DNA of 64,000 nt, taken from Tetracentron sinense. Taxonomy: Eukaryota; Streptophyta; Magnoliopsida; Trochodendrales; Trochodendraceae. Numbering within the stretch: the stretch's first letter is position 1; every line of letters starts with the position of its first letter. Under the pieces are notes generated by a model. It saw only the letters and a list, made by a program, of their open reading frames with translations, made no database searches and had not been told where the DNA came from. Of the stretch, positions 29,461 through 42,359 are shown in pieces. Made by a program: the position numbers and the translations under genes. The stretch spans positions 4,793,501 through 4,857,500 of the forward strand of contig CM026571.1 in NCBI GenBank assembly GCA_015143295.1. The letters run 5' to 3'.

Positions 29461-32125
29461 GCTAATCCCATTCTAGTTATATAATTATATTCACCTATAA
29501 TCCAAGTATAGTATCAAGTCAAACTTTGTCCAGTACTTGTCATTACAGAAGATTTTGACACTCTCGCTTGCAGTTATTTAAACTGTTAAACAAAATGGCA
29601 TTTATTTCCGCTCAAATTATCCAAACCATGCAGGAGTTATGATTTTTCTTCATTAAGGCCTAAGTTATTCTCAAGACTCTAAACCATGTTTGCCATACAT
29701 GCTCGTTGATACCGGTCACCTAGGTCACAAGGAAAGTGACTCGTACGTGTTTTTTTTTAATGTATTTCTGTAGAGAAAGACTTAATTTATACAACCCAAT
29801 CTCATAGGTAGAATACAGCGTATACAAAGAGAAATCATAGGAGAGAAATCAGAATATCGCAGGCAAGAAAAGGAAGATTTGAATAGAGGAGATTATCCAT
29901 CTTAGGTAAGGTATATCTCACACGATTCTCATACGGTATGACAATACCCTTTTGGGTCTCCTGCTGGGTTTTGTGGAGTTGGCTTTGGGGTGGTTTGTGC
30001 CTTGTTTTTGGGTTTGGTATGTGGGGGTGTCTAGGGGGGGGGGGGGTCTGCCTTAACCCTTGCTTACCTCGTTCCAAAAAACAAGCCATTTGTAGAAGTG
30101 CACTATGCACATAATATAGCTAGCCAGTAAGTTTTCTGATATGAGAGAGAGAGAGATCTTAATCAGATGGTGGCTAGAAGTCGAGAAACCGATACACAAT
30201 GCTGGAACACGACAGTAGATGATCATGATCTCTTTCCACCCTTTAAGGAATTGAGTTGAGTTGATTTAATGGAACGTTTACTAGTTAATGGGTCCATAGA
30301 AATTGGAGCTAGTTATTATAATGGGAAGAATTACAGTGACCATAGTAAAGGGTTTATATAGCAATTACAAAAGCCGTTGAAGTAGAGATACCCCATATGT
30401 TTGATTCACTCCTGTTGGTAGTGATTTGAAAATCTTACACAAATTAGAGTTCAGGAAATGGTGATTAGCATGGAGACCATTAATGGAGGAGAGCTTTCAA
30501 AATACCAACAAGCCTCCACCAGAAACCCCTTTTAATATTCTAGTCCATCATCATTTTAGTTTGAGTTTCCAAGATTTTCAAAAGCTCTTCATTTTTTCCC
30601 TACTCCAACATGGATGCAGTTTTTCGAGTTCATCATAGTTGCTTATATTGACTAATACCCGATATTGCGGATTAATTAAATAATATAGTAAACTTTAATT
30701 GATTATTTTCTATGGACATAATTTTTCATGTGCTTGTATTTGACTAATAAATAATTAGTGGATTAATTTACTAATACATGGGAAAATTTTAGTATCAATT
30801 GGCATTTTTATAAAATTGGTGACAACAGTGATTTCCATTCCGAGTACTGTATTAAGTACTTTTGAATATGTTAGTATACCCATAAAATAATGTGCACTTT
30901 AATTGACATGTCTTCAGAAAATAATACAGCCTCAACATTTTTAGGGAAGCCACTAACTCAACCACCGGCACAATGATGAATTTGATTGAATCATACAAGT
31001 ATCAATATCCATGACACTAGTTTCCAACTATATTAGTATCTTCTTTCTTCTTTATCAAATGTTCTATAGCAATAATTTGGGGTCGGCAACACAAATCTCG
31101 TTCTTCCATGTATACTAAGTTTATCAAGAGTCATATCTATGTTTAATGCTTTCCAACAATTTTAGTATATTTATAGGACATGTGAAACAAACGCTATAGA
31201 CATTAGTGTTTTCGACAGAGAAATTCATGTACTTTCTTAATAATTCATGGCTGAGATTCTTTTCAAGTTAATCTTGTTTGGTGTCTCTTTAAAATTTTGA
31301 AGGAGTTAGCATCACGCACGCCTACTATCCTGAGAGATTATCTTAGTACCCAAAATTTCAGGGTGGTTAAAGCAGATGTAATCGTTCAAAATAGTCCTGG
31401 ACTGTGTGTTCATACTTCCTTGAGGTGTTTCTTTCATCCCACTGCCAAAGAAAAGAATTATTCCAAAGGCTATCTGAATTTGTAGACTAAATGCAATTAA
31501 GATAACTCCATTAGAAAGAAATCAAAGATATGAAAACCAATATGTATGAGAGGATATTTTTAAAACTCTAATAATTGGATAAAAAGAAAATGAAAAAAAA
31601 AATCCAATCGAGAAGGAACACACAAAGTGCAGTATAATCAAGAGGTCCAGTGACCATGTGGCCACTATGAATTATTTCTAGCAACCCCATGATGACTAAA
31701 GAGCTTGATTTAAAATAAGAAAAAATAAAAAACAGCTGTTCAAGCACAAGATCCTTTTACTGCCTGGAAAACCCCATTTGCCTAAGAAGCATGAAATTCT
31801 CTGGTTGCATTGGTACTTGTTTTCTGCGACCAAAGATGGAATCTGGTCCCTCTTCTTTTCACCCGTTTGGACTTCTGGAGTTCTTTTCTCATATGGACCT
31901 TAGTTTGTTTGTCCTATTGCCATAAGTGGGGTGATTAGGGCTAACATTCCCCTTTTTAATTATACATTAACCCATTGGTATTGTGTATTTTGTATTTCTC
32001 ATATATAAAATTAAATGGCAGAAAGCTTATTCATCAATCAACTAAAAACAGTTTATGTACTAATTAGGGTAAATTATTTTCCATTTCACCATCCATTGAT
32101 GGATCATATGCATTGGTGGAGGGTT
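29461..32125. other. Intergenic; homopolymer G run at 30034-30046
   Basis: AT-rich DNA with no supported gene. A 13-base G run at 30034-30046 is unusual here. A 62-codon frame at 31297-31485 was not recognised. Confidence 0.4.
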
Positions 32126-32129
32126 AATT

Positions 32130-32560
32130 GATAGGATGTGATATAACCAGTTTGACAAATCTAGAGAAATAAGAAACTTAACAATCGCACAAAAAAGACA
32201 AGATATACATGGTTCGGCAAGGTGCTTACGTCCGCGGGAAAAAATGGCAAGAAATCTACTAAGAACACGGGAGAAATACAGTACACAGAAGCTCTCTCTA
32301 AACCCCTCTTTCGAAACCCTCGAAAAAACCCCTTATCCTGCATTCTCAAAGAAAACCCTTTATATATCTAGAGTTACAACGAGAAGGTAAAACGAGTTGA
32401 AAATATGGGTCAAAATTTCGACTGGGAGCGAAGCCCCAGGACCCCCATGGCAATGGTGGGATGAACCCCACACATTGCCTATTAATCGGGTCGCACACCT
32501 GGTCATCAAGAATCCGGGTAAGATCCATACCGACTTCTCAACAAAAACCCATATACAAAA
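32130..32560 (-). mobile_element. Possible Copia-type LTR remnant
   Basis: ATACATGGTTCGGCAAGGTG followed by CTTACGTCCGCGG, then CCTTTATATATC further along, is typical of Copia LTRs read in reverse. The GGTTCGGC...TACGTCC block and a TATATAAAGGG box on the minus strand support this. No terminal TG...CA pair, target duplication or internal domain was found. Confidence 0.35.
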
Positions 32561-33342
32561 TTTGAGCCAAAACTCACAGGATGATCATAAATTCACAACC
32601 AGTTATTATTGATGAAATCTTCGCTTAATTAGCAATGAAAAAATTAATAATGAGGATTTTATCCCAAGTTGATGACTGGAGTCTGGACACAGATACTGTA
32701 CGGATCATGTTTGTTACAACTTACAAGCCATAAAACAAGCAATTTAAGAAGAAAAATAATGGAAATTACCTTATTATAGTGAGATTTATACTTTTAGATC
32801 TCTATGCGAAGGAGAAATTCATGGATAAAAATAATAAAATGCAAGGGAGATATTCACTTTTTGATTCTCAAAAGAAGCTCCTATATAATTTTTTTCGTAA
32901 AGAAAACTATACTTATATATAAAGTATAATCACAAAGGATCATATATTGTTGAAATCTTCGATTCAGTCTTGTAGTTGTACAAATGCGACATGTGTCACA
33001 CTAACACTACCTCGTAAGTTATATGAAAATAGCTAATTGCTAGGACACTGCTGCCAAGAATCAAAGTTGTATTTCGATGGCTACAAGAGAGCAACAGTTG
33101 ATTATTTGAATCGTACGATTCGCAGTTGTTGAGGATCTTAGGTATATTATAACCTTAGCTAAGATGACCTCAAATCAAATATTTGTGACAAGGAACTGAT
33201 GACAGTAGTTGGTATTCCATGAAATGAAACTTACCAGTAATGGTCGTTGTAGCCTTAGGCTACAAACTATCAATACACTTTGGACATCTCAAAAAATGTG
33301 TCCTATTTACAGCTGCATTCCACTTTTTATTTTAGTTCTGTT
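32561..33342. other. Intergenic, nothing recognised
   Basis: AT-rich. No element ends or coding sequence supported. Confidence 0.4.
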
Positions 33343-33509
33343 GGACTTTGCTACAAGACTGCAAAGGGCCGAGACTATATTAAGACCGCACATGTGATGA
33401 ATTGATCTCAAAATTTTCATAAATCTGATTTTATTTTTTAAAGATCCATTAATTACATGAGCGGTGTCAATATGGTCTCGGCCCTTTGGGGGTCTCACTA
33501 GGATTTTCC
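33343..33509. mobile_element. 167-bp MITE, GGCCGAGAC family
   Basis: Arms carry GCAAAGGGCCGAGAC and its inverse GTCTCGGCCCTTTG; the ends are GGACTTTGCTA and, inverted, GGAAAATCCTAGTGAGACC. Flanks AGTTCTGTT and AGTTCTATA match at 7 of 9 positions, a 9-bp target size as for Mutator-like elements. A close relative lies at 41685-41855. Confidence 0.75.
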
Positions 33510-33518
33510 AGTTCTATA

Positions 33519-36130
33519 TTATCAGTTTGTAACTAACACATTTTCTCATAACACATTAGTTATTTGTAACCCAACTGACCATTATTACTAAGTTTCACTT
33601 TGTGATTACATATATCCTTACATAAAAAGCATGTATTTTTCAAATTATTGTAAGGTAACTAAAACCATTGCTCAAACCCTTTGGAGTCCAAATAAGTCAG
33701 CACCTTATAGACCTAATCAATATGTCAGTGTAGCTAGTAACTGTTGGCTCGTATTATAATAAGCATACTACTCAAATAAAGATCTTTTTTTTTTTTTTTT
33801 TTATAGTGTAATCAACCCAAATAAAGATCTTTGTTACCTAAAAAAAAAAAATATAGATACGATCTTGTTACAATTATTTCTCTTTTAGGGGCAAAAGAAA
33901 AAAAAAATTGTAAAGAGAAAGATCATGTTGGGGAAGACAGGGATGGTGAGACCCAAATCTAATGCCTCATCTGGAGTCTGGAGACACAGGTGTAAAGGAG
34001 GAATCAAAGGATTTTAAACAAAAAAAAAAAACAAAAGGATTTGAAGGGGAAAAATAGATCGACGAATGGATTGGAGAAAAAGGTATGATTGGACTTTGGG
34101 GAGTGATTGATAAGAGTGGAGAGGGTACCATTTTGTAGGCAGCCTTTTGTAATGACAAGACACTAAATGCAGTAGTGAGGGAGAATCTGATGTGATCTCC
34201 CCACAGAACCATCAGTGCCTCTATATTATTTTTCCTCCTCGCCATGATCGATTATTGGCTATTTGTCTCCCCCTTCTCGTCGTTTCTCAAATCTCAACTC
34301 AACCATGTTCCCTTTTATTTTTCCATTTCTTAATCTGCAACTAGATAGCTTTAGTGGAGACTAATTAATCAGCTCCACCTTATAGATTCTACATTAATAA
34401 ATTAGATATTAACTTTAGAAGATTTCTTCTTCTTAGTTTCTTTTTCAGTTTTTCTTCTTCATTTCATTTTTTTCAATTAAAATAAGTTAGCAAATCACTT
34501 AAGGTTGCTCAACCAATCCATATATACATTACATTTGCGGGATTGTTATTTGAGATATCAAATCAAATGTGGGTGTTTGATTATTTAATTCATACTGGAT
34601 CAAATTAAATCATCACCCCCATAACACCTGTTAAAAAACCTTAAATTCTAAACCCTAAATTAGATAAATAAACTTACAATATATTTGGAAACAAGGGTGA
34701 GCAAACAGATACGTAGCACAAACCTACTGTCGGCCGATCCTTCCAAGCACAAACCTATTGTCGGCCAAATTTCCTTAAAAGAGAGAAAATTAGCAAGTGA
34801 TTCACTCTAGAGTATTGTTGTTCATGAATCGTATGTTAGGTCATGCATCTTATTGTCAACCAAGCAGGCCATTGAGGTCCAACTTTGAGGTTACACGTTG
34901 ACTCCTATCTAACGCTACGTTGTACAACTATATGTTGTGTAGAACACGATCGTAAGGTCGACGATAATATGAGAAACATTGACATAAATAAAGATATAAA
35001 GAAGATAAACTAAGATACAAGATTTATGTGGTCTGACACGTGAGTGACTACATCCACCAGTAAAGAAAATCTATGAATTTTCATCATCTAATTATTAGAT
35101 GGTACAAAAAATTTTATTCTCAAATGTAGAGAGTTCGTCTTTATCAGTGTCCCTGGGATTAACAGTGAGCATGCTCTTCTTTTTGAGAGCTATCCCTTAT
35201 CCACAAGAGCCATCACTTTTTCAAGGAATCACTTCCTATTGCTAAGAACTAATTGGACTTAAGAGCACCCGGTCTTCCGAGGAGCCCAATTCACTCATAT
35301 TTTTGAGCCATATAATATGCCTACATCCTATGCTCATATATAGTATCCTAGAAGCTTGGAACCTAAAATCAAATACTAAACTAATTAGGATTTTTTTTTT
35401 TCAAATTCTAATTCCAAAAAATAACTCTTTAATAATAGAATTTTAAAATTTAGTTAAATTCCTACATTATTAACAAATTATATATCTATTCTTAGCATAA
35501 TAGCTATTCCGGATATTATCTGGGTTTTCTACTTCATAGAGACATGCTTAAGAAAGAATTTGAAATATTTGATTGTCATTTGGTTGTAGGGTTTTGATTA
35601 TGATATCTGTATTTAATTTGTCGCTTAGTGCTGGTTTGATACATTGCTTAAATGTACTTAGCCTTTTTATTTTTTTGTTAGGGGCATAATAAGATTCATA
35701 TAATATTAATTATATCGCTCAAGATTGCATGTTCACCTACTAGAAAGTACACTAGTAGGTTAGACAAACTTCTAGATACCAGCTATCTTAGGATTTATAA
35801 TGTATCTTTCTTGCACTATAAATAGAATTTTACAATTGTTATTAATGTTATTATTCTATCGAGAGATTGATCCTACTTAAACTTGCCTTAATTATACGAA
35901 AGTGATTAGGATCTGATGTCAATTCATTGTGACATATTTTAGAAATTTATAAAGGATTAAGGAATATGCTAAGGAAGTGATGAGCTAAGTGATGAGCTTT
36001 CCATAATGCAAGGGATTGGAGGAGAGTACCTAGAAGCCAAGCAAGAAGCATATGAATAAGTCCTTTTCCTTAATTGCTTTTTAATATCAATTTAACCTTT
36101 AATAGTGTCTAATCCCAGCTTTTCTCTTAG
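33519..36130. other. Intergenic; LTR-like remnant at about 34.97-35.35 kb
   Basis: A short direct repeat (CACAAACCTA then TGTCGGCC) lies at 34720-34775. 34970-35345 has the look of a Copia LTR remnant (TTTATGTGGTCTGACACG, then ACATCCACCAG), but ends were not found. A 92-codon minus frame at 33967-34245 is not recognised. The rest is AT-rich and serves as upstream DNA for MIR319. Confidence 0.35.
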
Positions 36131-36140
36131 CTATATAAAG
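36131..36140 (+). promoter_or_regulatory. TATA box candidate for MIR319
   Basis: CTATATAAAG about 330 bp upstream of the miRNA star arm, followed by a CTTCCC/TCATAAATC leader. This predicts transcription starting near 36165. Confidence 0.6.
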
Positions 36141-36454
36141 CCATTCTTCCCTTCATAAATCTATGAGTTGCTTGGTTGTGGTAGTGATGGTAGTAGCTAA
36201 CTTCCACCCTCCTGAGAGTCCTTTGTTAGAAATCTCTGGTCCTTTGTTAGAAATCTCTCTCTCTCTCCTCCTTTTTTTGAGATACAGTCGATTTTCTTCT
36301 AAGATCACAGTGGGGTTGTTTTAATCCTACTTCGTGGTGATTTGTATAGTATGAATAGATATGGGCTCCGATCAAACTACCATAGTTACTAAGTTGTATA
36401 GATCTACCTTGAAGTTTTAATTTATAGTTTATCCATCGTCTTTGGATAGCAATT

Positions 36455-36640
36455 TGCGAGAGAGCTTTCTTCAGTCCACTCATGGGTAGCCATGAGGTTT
36501 AATTAGCTGCCGACTCACTCACCCAAATACCAAGTGAAGAACATGAAAGACTGCTCGGTAAATGAGCGAGTGATGCGGGAGATAAATTGAATCTCCTTCT
36601 TCCTGTACTTGGACTGAAGGGAGCTCCCTTTACTAGTTCA
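36455..36640 (+). ncRNA. MIR319: MIR319 microRNA hairpin
   Basis: The 3' arm contains TTGGACTGAAGGGAGCTCCC (36609-36628), identical to the conserved miR319 sequence. The 5' arm at 36462-36481 is GAGCTTTCTTCAGTCCACTC, the miR319 star. The ~130-nt intervening stem includes complementary blocks (CTCACTCACC against GAGCGAGTGAT), giving the long fold-back typical of MIR319, which is processed from the loop downward. miR319 represses TCP transcription factors controlling leaf growth. It lies about 8-11 kb from two miR159-like hairpins on the opposite strand; the two families share ancestry. Confidence 0.96.
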
Positions 36641-38520
36641 TATCCGAATTGCTTTAATTTTGTGTTGAATTCTAATGAGTTGAAAATATAACTTCAATTC
36701 TTTGCTGATTTTCATTTTTATTTTGGTTTTTGCTTTGATCAGATCTGTAAGGCATCTTTTTTGTTTTTGTTTTTGTTTTTTGAAGATCTCATATTTACTG
36801 CTAATCTCCCAATGAACTATGTAGTTACTGTGATGGGCTTCTAGATGATAATTTCAACTGCTGATAGGTTTCTTTTCCTGGTTTGATGGCTTGAAGTGGG
36901 TGCTTCTCTATCAAATCTACAAAGATCTGCATGTATATACAACCATGTGTTTATTCTTGTGTAGATAATGCTTTGTGCATTTGTTTTTGCCGAAGTTGCA
37001 GTCTTACCATAACCATTCTCCATCTTGAACAAGCAAGTATTTTCATGGAAGTATGCTTCTTTTTCTCCACTTGGGTTTCAGATAATTCATGGGTTTTCTT
37101 TTAAAATGATAGTTCTCTCTATGTGGAAGAAATTGTGAATTTTCAAGGAAGTGTGCTTATTTTTCTCCACTTGGGGTTCAGATATGTCTCAGTTTTTTTC
37201 ATCTCTCATTTACTGTAGTTGTAGATAATTCCAGATCATGACACTTAGGTTTGTAGGTATCTAACCATGTTGTAGATCTTAGGTTTCATTTTTTGCATCT
37301 ACCATGAAGGAAAAAGAAGATGATAAGCCATGGATTTGTGTGGAACCGCCATGTTTCTTTTTCTCCAATTGGGTTTTGTTATAACTAACAGTTCTCTCAT
37401 CTCTAACAACTTCTGGTATAGATAATTCCAGATCATGTCACTTTTAGGGTTTATAGATATAGATATGAAACCATGTTTCTAGATAAACTGCGATTTCATC
37501 TTAGGGCATCCACCTTGAAGAAAAAAGAACACGGTAAGGTTCCATTAGCTTGAATTATTACTCTATTTTTGCTAGTGATTGTGTTAGCCGTCTAAACCTA
37601 GCCATTCTTCTTGTTTATGCTCTCACAGGCAACACATGTGGGAAGAGCCTTGCACCTCACGCTCTACGACGATGACTTCTTGGGGTCTGGTCTCCCACTG
37701 CAACAAGTTCCTAGACATGTCTCCTTAAGGTCCGATTACCGAAATGACCTCTCCTCAGGACCCAACCAGCAACAGAGATGCTTGAAGCAATTTCCCTTAC
37801 CTTTTTTTGGCACTTGCTCTCTCTCTCTCTCTCTCTCTCTAATAGGACTATGAATTTTTATTTTTATTTTCCTTGTACGGTGGTGAAATATTAATGGGAT
37901 GTGTTTTTCGGTATCCAATTTTAATGGGATCTTCCAGCCATATATACAAGTAAGCAAGTCTCACACGTTTATAGAACGTTGTATCAAAGATGGAAAATCA
38001 ATAATTTCAAGGGTTTTAATGCTAGAAAAATTAAGGTCTTATATGAATGGTCTCCTATGAAAATAATGATATGAAATATATGGGTGAAAAAGGCAAGATC
38101 AACAAGCTCAGTGGGATCTTCAATTTCTCGTTAGGTTTCATTTCATGGGAAAAAAAATATGGGAAATAGTTAAGTTACCCATGAATTCCATTGCCAAACC
38201 CACTGAGGTAGTGCCTTAGGTTTAGAAATGGAATTTATGGTACGCTTATAACTACTCAAAAAATATCTATTATTATCCCTTGTATATGAAAGATAAAATT
38301 GAATGTTTCTTCTTGTCATGCTTACTGACTAAAAAGAGAAAAAATATAATTCTGTCTAAAAAGAGGAAAAAGAAAAAAAGAAATTTGTCTGTGTGGGAGT
38401 GCATTTGGTTGTTCTGTGTAATTGTCCTACAACCATAGATGATATATATACATGAGCAATAGTCACCTTCTCGCCCTCACAAACCCTTTGAACTATGGTT
38501 AAAAAATATCTTTTATGGTA
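36641..38520 (+). other. Downstream part of the MIR319 locus and intergenic DNA
   Basis: Contains repeated short phrases (TTTTTCTCCACTTGGG at about 37060 and 37160; CCAGATCATG at about 37220 and 37430) suggesting an old local duplication. A CT microsatellite lies at 37816-37840. It may include the pri-miR319 3' region. No coding gene was recognised. Confidence 0.4.
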
Positions 38521-38524
38521 AATT

Positions 38525-38910
38525 TTTTTTAAAATATTTTTTTCTAAAAACCAAGGTAGATGTTGTTCTAAAAATTTAAAATATTTTTTTCTAAAAACCA
38601 AGGTAGATGTTGTTCTAAAAATACCTGTAGCCGTTAATTCCAGAAAAGCAGACCTAGACCCAGAAAATCACGAATAATATTGCAATCACAAACGCAGAAA
38701 GATCCTGCATTTGAAATTTGATCAGAACAATGTCAAATCGTGTGAAGTAAAGCACAGATACTTCGCTTTCTTTAAGATAATTTGTGTTTTCAAAAAATGC
38801 ATTGGGTCACTGACAACAGTCTCTCACAATCTAACCCTGGGTTACTGATAGTGCTGCCTCTAGGATACAACAGTCTCTCACAATCTAACCCTGGCAATAA
38901 GCGTGCACAG
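38525..38910. repeat. Two short local duplications
   Basis: AAATATTTTTTTCTAAAAACC plus AAGGTAGATGTTGTTC is duplicated in tandem at about 38534-38622. AACAGTCTCTCACAATCTAA plus CCCTGG is repeated at about 38815 and 38870. A TTTAATTAGAGAAATCTTA duplication follows at 39098-39136. No gene. Confidence 0.7.
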
Positions 38911-39479
38911 TTTATAGTCGCACACCACCTTATAAATCTAACCCAGCAATAAAACTCGAAAATATGTATTAAAAACCCGAAAGAAAGAGCTGAATAAAAG
39001 CATAGAAGAGAAGTTCTATTTCTATATATAAACTAATATAGAAGATGCATTTATATACAGAATGAGATTGACCACTAAAGAAATAAAACGGTAATATTTA
39101 ATTAGAGAAATCTTATATTTAATTAGAGAAATCTTAAATGAAATATAGCTTTAAAGGTTAAAACATTATTGGACCTTATATAAAAAATAGATTTTATTTT
39201 AATCAAAGACCCAACCCGACCAGGTCTGACCCACCCGACTGACCGACTCGCACGCACGTGTGTGTGAGTTGGAACATAACTATGTGACAAGATGCAACGG
39301 GTGCCGGGTGGGTAGACAACAAATTCTAATGCCTTTGAAGGTCCAAATCTTCTATCAACACTCTTTCTTATAAAGAGGTAAAATATTTCATAGTTTTTTC
39401 ATGTGAGACTAAAAGAAACACTCAAACACAAATAACAAAGTTTTTCCTTAGTTTTGAATCACACCAAAAACACAACAGA

Positions 39480-39610
39480 TGTGTGAACCCTAAGGGTGAC
39501 TGAATCTTAACCAAAGTTAATGGAAGTACAAAAAGGGAACACGTGACCCCAAACGGGGGGACAAGACGGTAACTCACCTCCTTGGCCGAGGAGGTGACTA
39601 TTTTCCTATA
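39480..39610. mobile_element. Partial fold-back element, right end only
   Basis: GTGTGAACCCTAAGGGTGAC, ATCTTAACC, and an end GGCCGAGGAGGTGACTATTTTCC match the right end of the element at 57248-57527. The left half is not recognisable. Confidence 0.45.
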
Positions 39611-39749
39611 TGTAGAGAGATATCTATATCTATGTATATAGATATTAGTACGAGGGATTTAACTATTGTTCACTCCACTGATTTTTTGAAATTAAATGAT
39701 AAATTTTAATGAAATTTTGAAAGTAAAAAATATCTTATAGCTATGTGAG

Positions 39750-40378
39750 ATAGAATCATAGTCAATTGTGATTGAGCCGGGAAGAGTTCAATTACAACCA
39801 CAGGCCAATAAATATCCATTTTAACTCCTATTAATTGTGGTTAAGATTCATCAACCCTTGGGATATTATAATTTAACCTTAGGTTTTGGTAAAAAATATT
39901 TTTATTTTTTTACAGCTCTAGTTTAGAGTTTTTAACCCTTAGGGTTATTATTTTTTAAAATATCTTATAGTTATCTGATCGCACCACAAGCCAACACATA
40001 TCGCTTTTATCTCTTATTAATTGTGGTTAAGATTTACCAACCCTTGGAGTTCAACAATAAAACCTTAGATTTCAAAAAAAAACAAAAAAAGATTTAAACT
40101 TTAGTTAAAAAAATTTAACCCGTATAATTAATAATTTTTTAAAAACTAAAGTTATATTATTGAACTTCAAGTGTTGAATATAAACCACTATTAATAAGGG
40201 TTAAAAGGGACATATGTTGGCTTGTGGATGCAGGTTGTGTGGATTGAGCTGCCCTTGAGCCCTTCCTATTAACTCAACTAGAGGAAAACAAGAGTTGTAA
40301 CAACTAAAGAAAATTCTTCTTGATCTTCCTGATTGAACTCTCCCTGGGTTCAACAGCAATTGGTTGTTATTCAATCTC
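39750..40378. mobile_element. Fold-back MITE of the GTGGTTAAGATTCA family
   Basis: Outer arms: AGTCAATTGTGATTGAGCCG near 39760 and, inverted, AACCAATTGCTGTTGAACCC near 40350, followed in both by AGAGTTCAAT. Inner words TTAATTGTGGTTAAGATT occur at about 39836 and 40018, with inverted GGGTTAAAAGGGACATATG near 40200. The interior is AT-rich. Related copies are at 45955-46650. Confidence 0.55.
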
Positions 40379-41684
40379 TTGTTATGTTTAGCTTGGAAAA
40401 ATTACTGTAGGTCGGAGGTATTATTCACAAATGTCAGTCCTATGACCAGTGGATTACAAAGCAAGACTGTTTTTACCTTTTTTTTTCTTTCTACACTCAA
40501 TAATCCCATTAGGAAAAAAGATTAATTATGACCCGGAGTTTTGATTGAAGAGATACCGATAACAATCCAAAATATTATAAAAAAAGTCTTGATAGGGTTA
40601 CATATATAAATAAGGGCATTTTGTCAACTTAAACTTTTTTTAAAAACGTAATCCCCAAAACACTTCAAGGCATATTTTGGATTGCTTTGATTATCTCTTC
40701 AACAACTCCTGGTTATAGTTATCATCAATCTCTTTTGAGGAAAAAAAAAGATTAATTCAATGATCTTCATAATGTGAAAAAGAAACTATCATTACCTCCT
40801 AAGATTCCTAAGATTACTGTTAGACTCCAAAACCCTAAAAATCAAAGAGAGAGTAAAAAACAAATGGGTTCTTCTAGTGCTTCACCAGTCTAAGTGCCTC
40901 ACTAGTCTAGTGCTTCCCTCCTTATGGCTATGGCTAGTGAGTGACAAGTGCCACATTTGCCTTGGCCTTGTGGTTCTCCTTTTCTCGTGCGAATCTCTTG
41001 CAGACAAACGGGTTCCCACCACACTCACACCGACCACCACAGATGTTTCTGCTACTACGCGGTTGAGCTTTTTCTCCTCTTTATATTTTTCTACTCTAAG
41101 CTTATTAACACAATACCAATTAAGGACATGAACTTTTCTTCCCCAAGTTCCTTTGCCACTTTTTCAAACCCAACGGGTCTTTCTCGTGGCATGTTGGATC
41201 ACTGCACCATCTTTAACCAACACAAGTGCTGCTGTTTTTTTTTCCATATTTTATGTATATATAATTGATGGAAATGGTACCATTTCTCCACATGTCATTC
41301 CCCTAGTGGTGCCACCGGTGATTCAACCATGGAATGCCTTGTCAGTCTTCGAGAAATTTCGCTTGACCAATCAAAATATCTGTGTGGAAAAGCTTGGTAT
41401 CCCTTTATTCTACGCGGCATTGATGCTCCAACCCATTTGGAAAAATAAAGGTTTAGTGTACATGAATTAGACTGGATTCTTAATTAATGACTTTCTCAAC
41501 TCCAACATCATTATCATAATAGCAAATGAAATGATATGTTTTTTTAGGCACTTGTCGATGACATTTCCAAATGCAATATCATAACAGCAGTGTTGACAAC
41601 TGGCTATGCAGGACTTACAGTTCGACTGTCGGCATGATATTCTAGTAATTAAGCTTTGTAATGGCTGTATAGATTTATAAGAAA
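40379..41684. other. Intergenic, no supported gene
   Basis: Open frames of 84-106 codons between 40877 and 41470 overlap in three frames and show no recognised domain; I do not call a gene. A poly-T/CT-rich patch lies near 40475. Confidence 0.4.
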
Positions 41685-41855
41685 GGACTTTGCTACCGGG
41701 CAAAGGGCCGAGACCACATTGAGACCGTGCTTGTGAGTTGTGATGCATGGATCTCAAAATTTCATTAAATCAATTTTTGAAATTTTGACATCCGTGCATC
41801 ACTTGACACGGTCTCGGTGTGGTCTCGGCCCTTTGCGGTCTCATTAGCATTTTCC
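41685..41855. mobile_element. 171-bp MITE, GGCCGAGAC family
   Basis: Inverted arms contain GCAAAGGGCCGAGACCACA. The ends are GGACTTTGCTACC and, inverted, GGAAAATGCTAATGAGACC. Flanks TATAAGAAA and TACAAGAAA match at 8 of 9 positions. Same family as 33343-33509. Fold-back throughout, so it could also yield small RNAs. Confidence 0.8.
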
Positions 41856-41864
41856 TACAAGAAA

Positions 41865-42359
41865 AACACTGTTTTTGAAATCAGAAATGCTAGCCCTAGT
41901 CCCAGTCTTCTACGGATAGATGCAAGGTGGTGACAACAAGTGTCAAACCATCTCCTTAACAACACCGCGTGTTGCACCTACTTTTCTTGTGTGACTTATT
42001 TTTTTTTTACTTACTGCATTTGGGACTAGAACTCGTCTTTTGCAATTTTAACTTTATATGGTTATGTTTCATCCGGTTGTGCCTTACCAGATTGACATGT
42101 GTCTTATTAACTATAGTTGACGAATATTAATTCTAGAGATTAATGCTACTTATTAGGTTTTTAAGAAAAAATCCCTCTTATAATGCTATTAAAGATTAAC
42201 TTAAACTTTGGTTTGTAAGAGTATTTGAAAAATCTATGTATTGATAAAAGAAAAATAATAATTAATACTTCTGATCGGTTAGAACGAGTTTGGTTATGCT
42301 GGATAGGAACACATGTCCGGTAAAATTTGTTGGCTATTTGTTACTTTTTTTTTTGGCAC
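41865..42359. other. Intergenic, nothing recognised
   Basis: AT-rich DNA between two elements. Confidence 0.4.

Noticed and set aside
40877-41470. Three overlapping open frames of 84-106 codons
   Set aside because: Different frames, no domain, no consistent splice structure.
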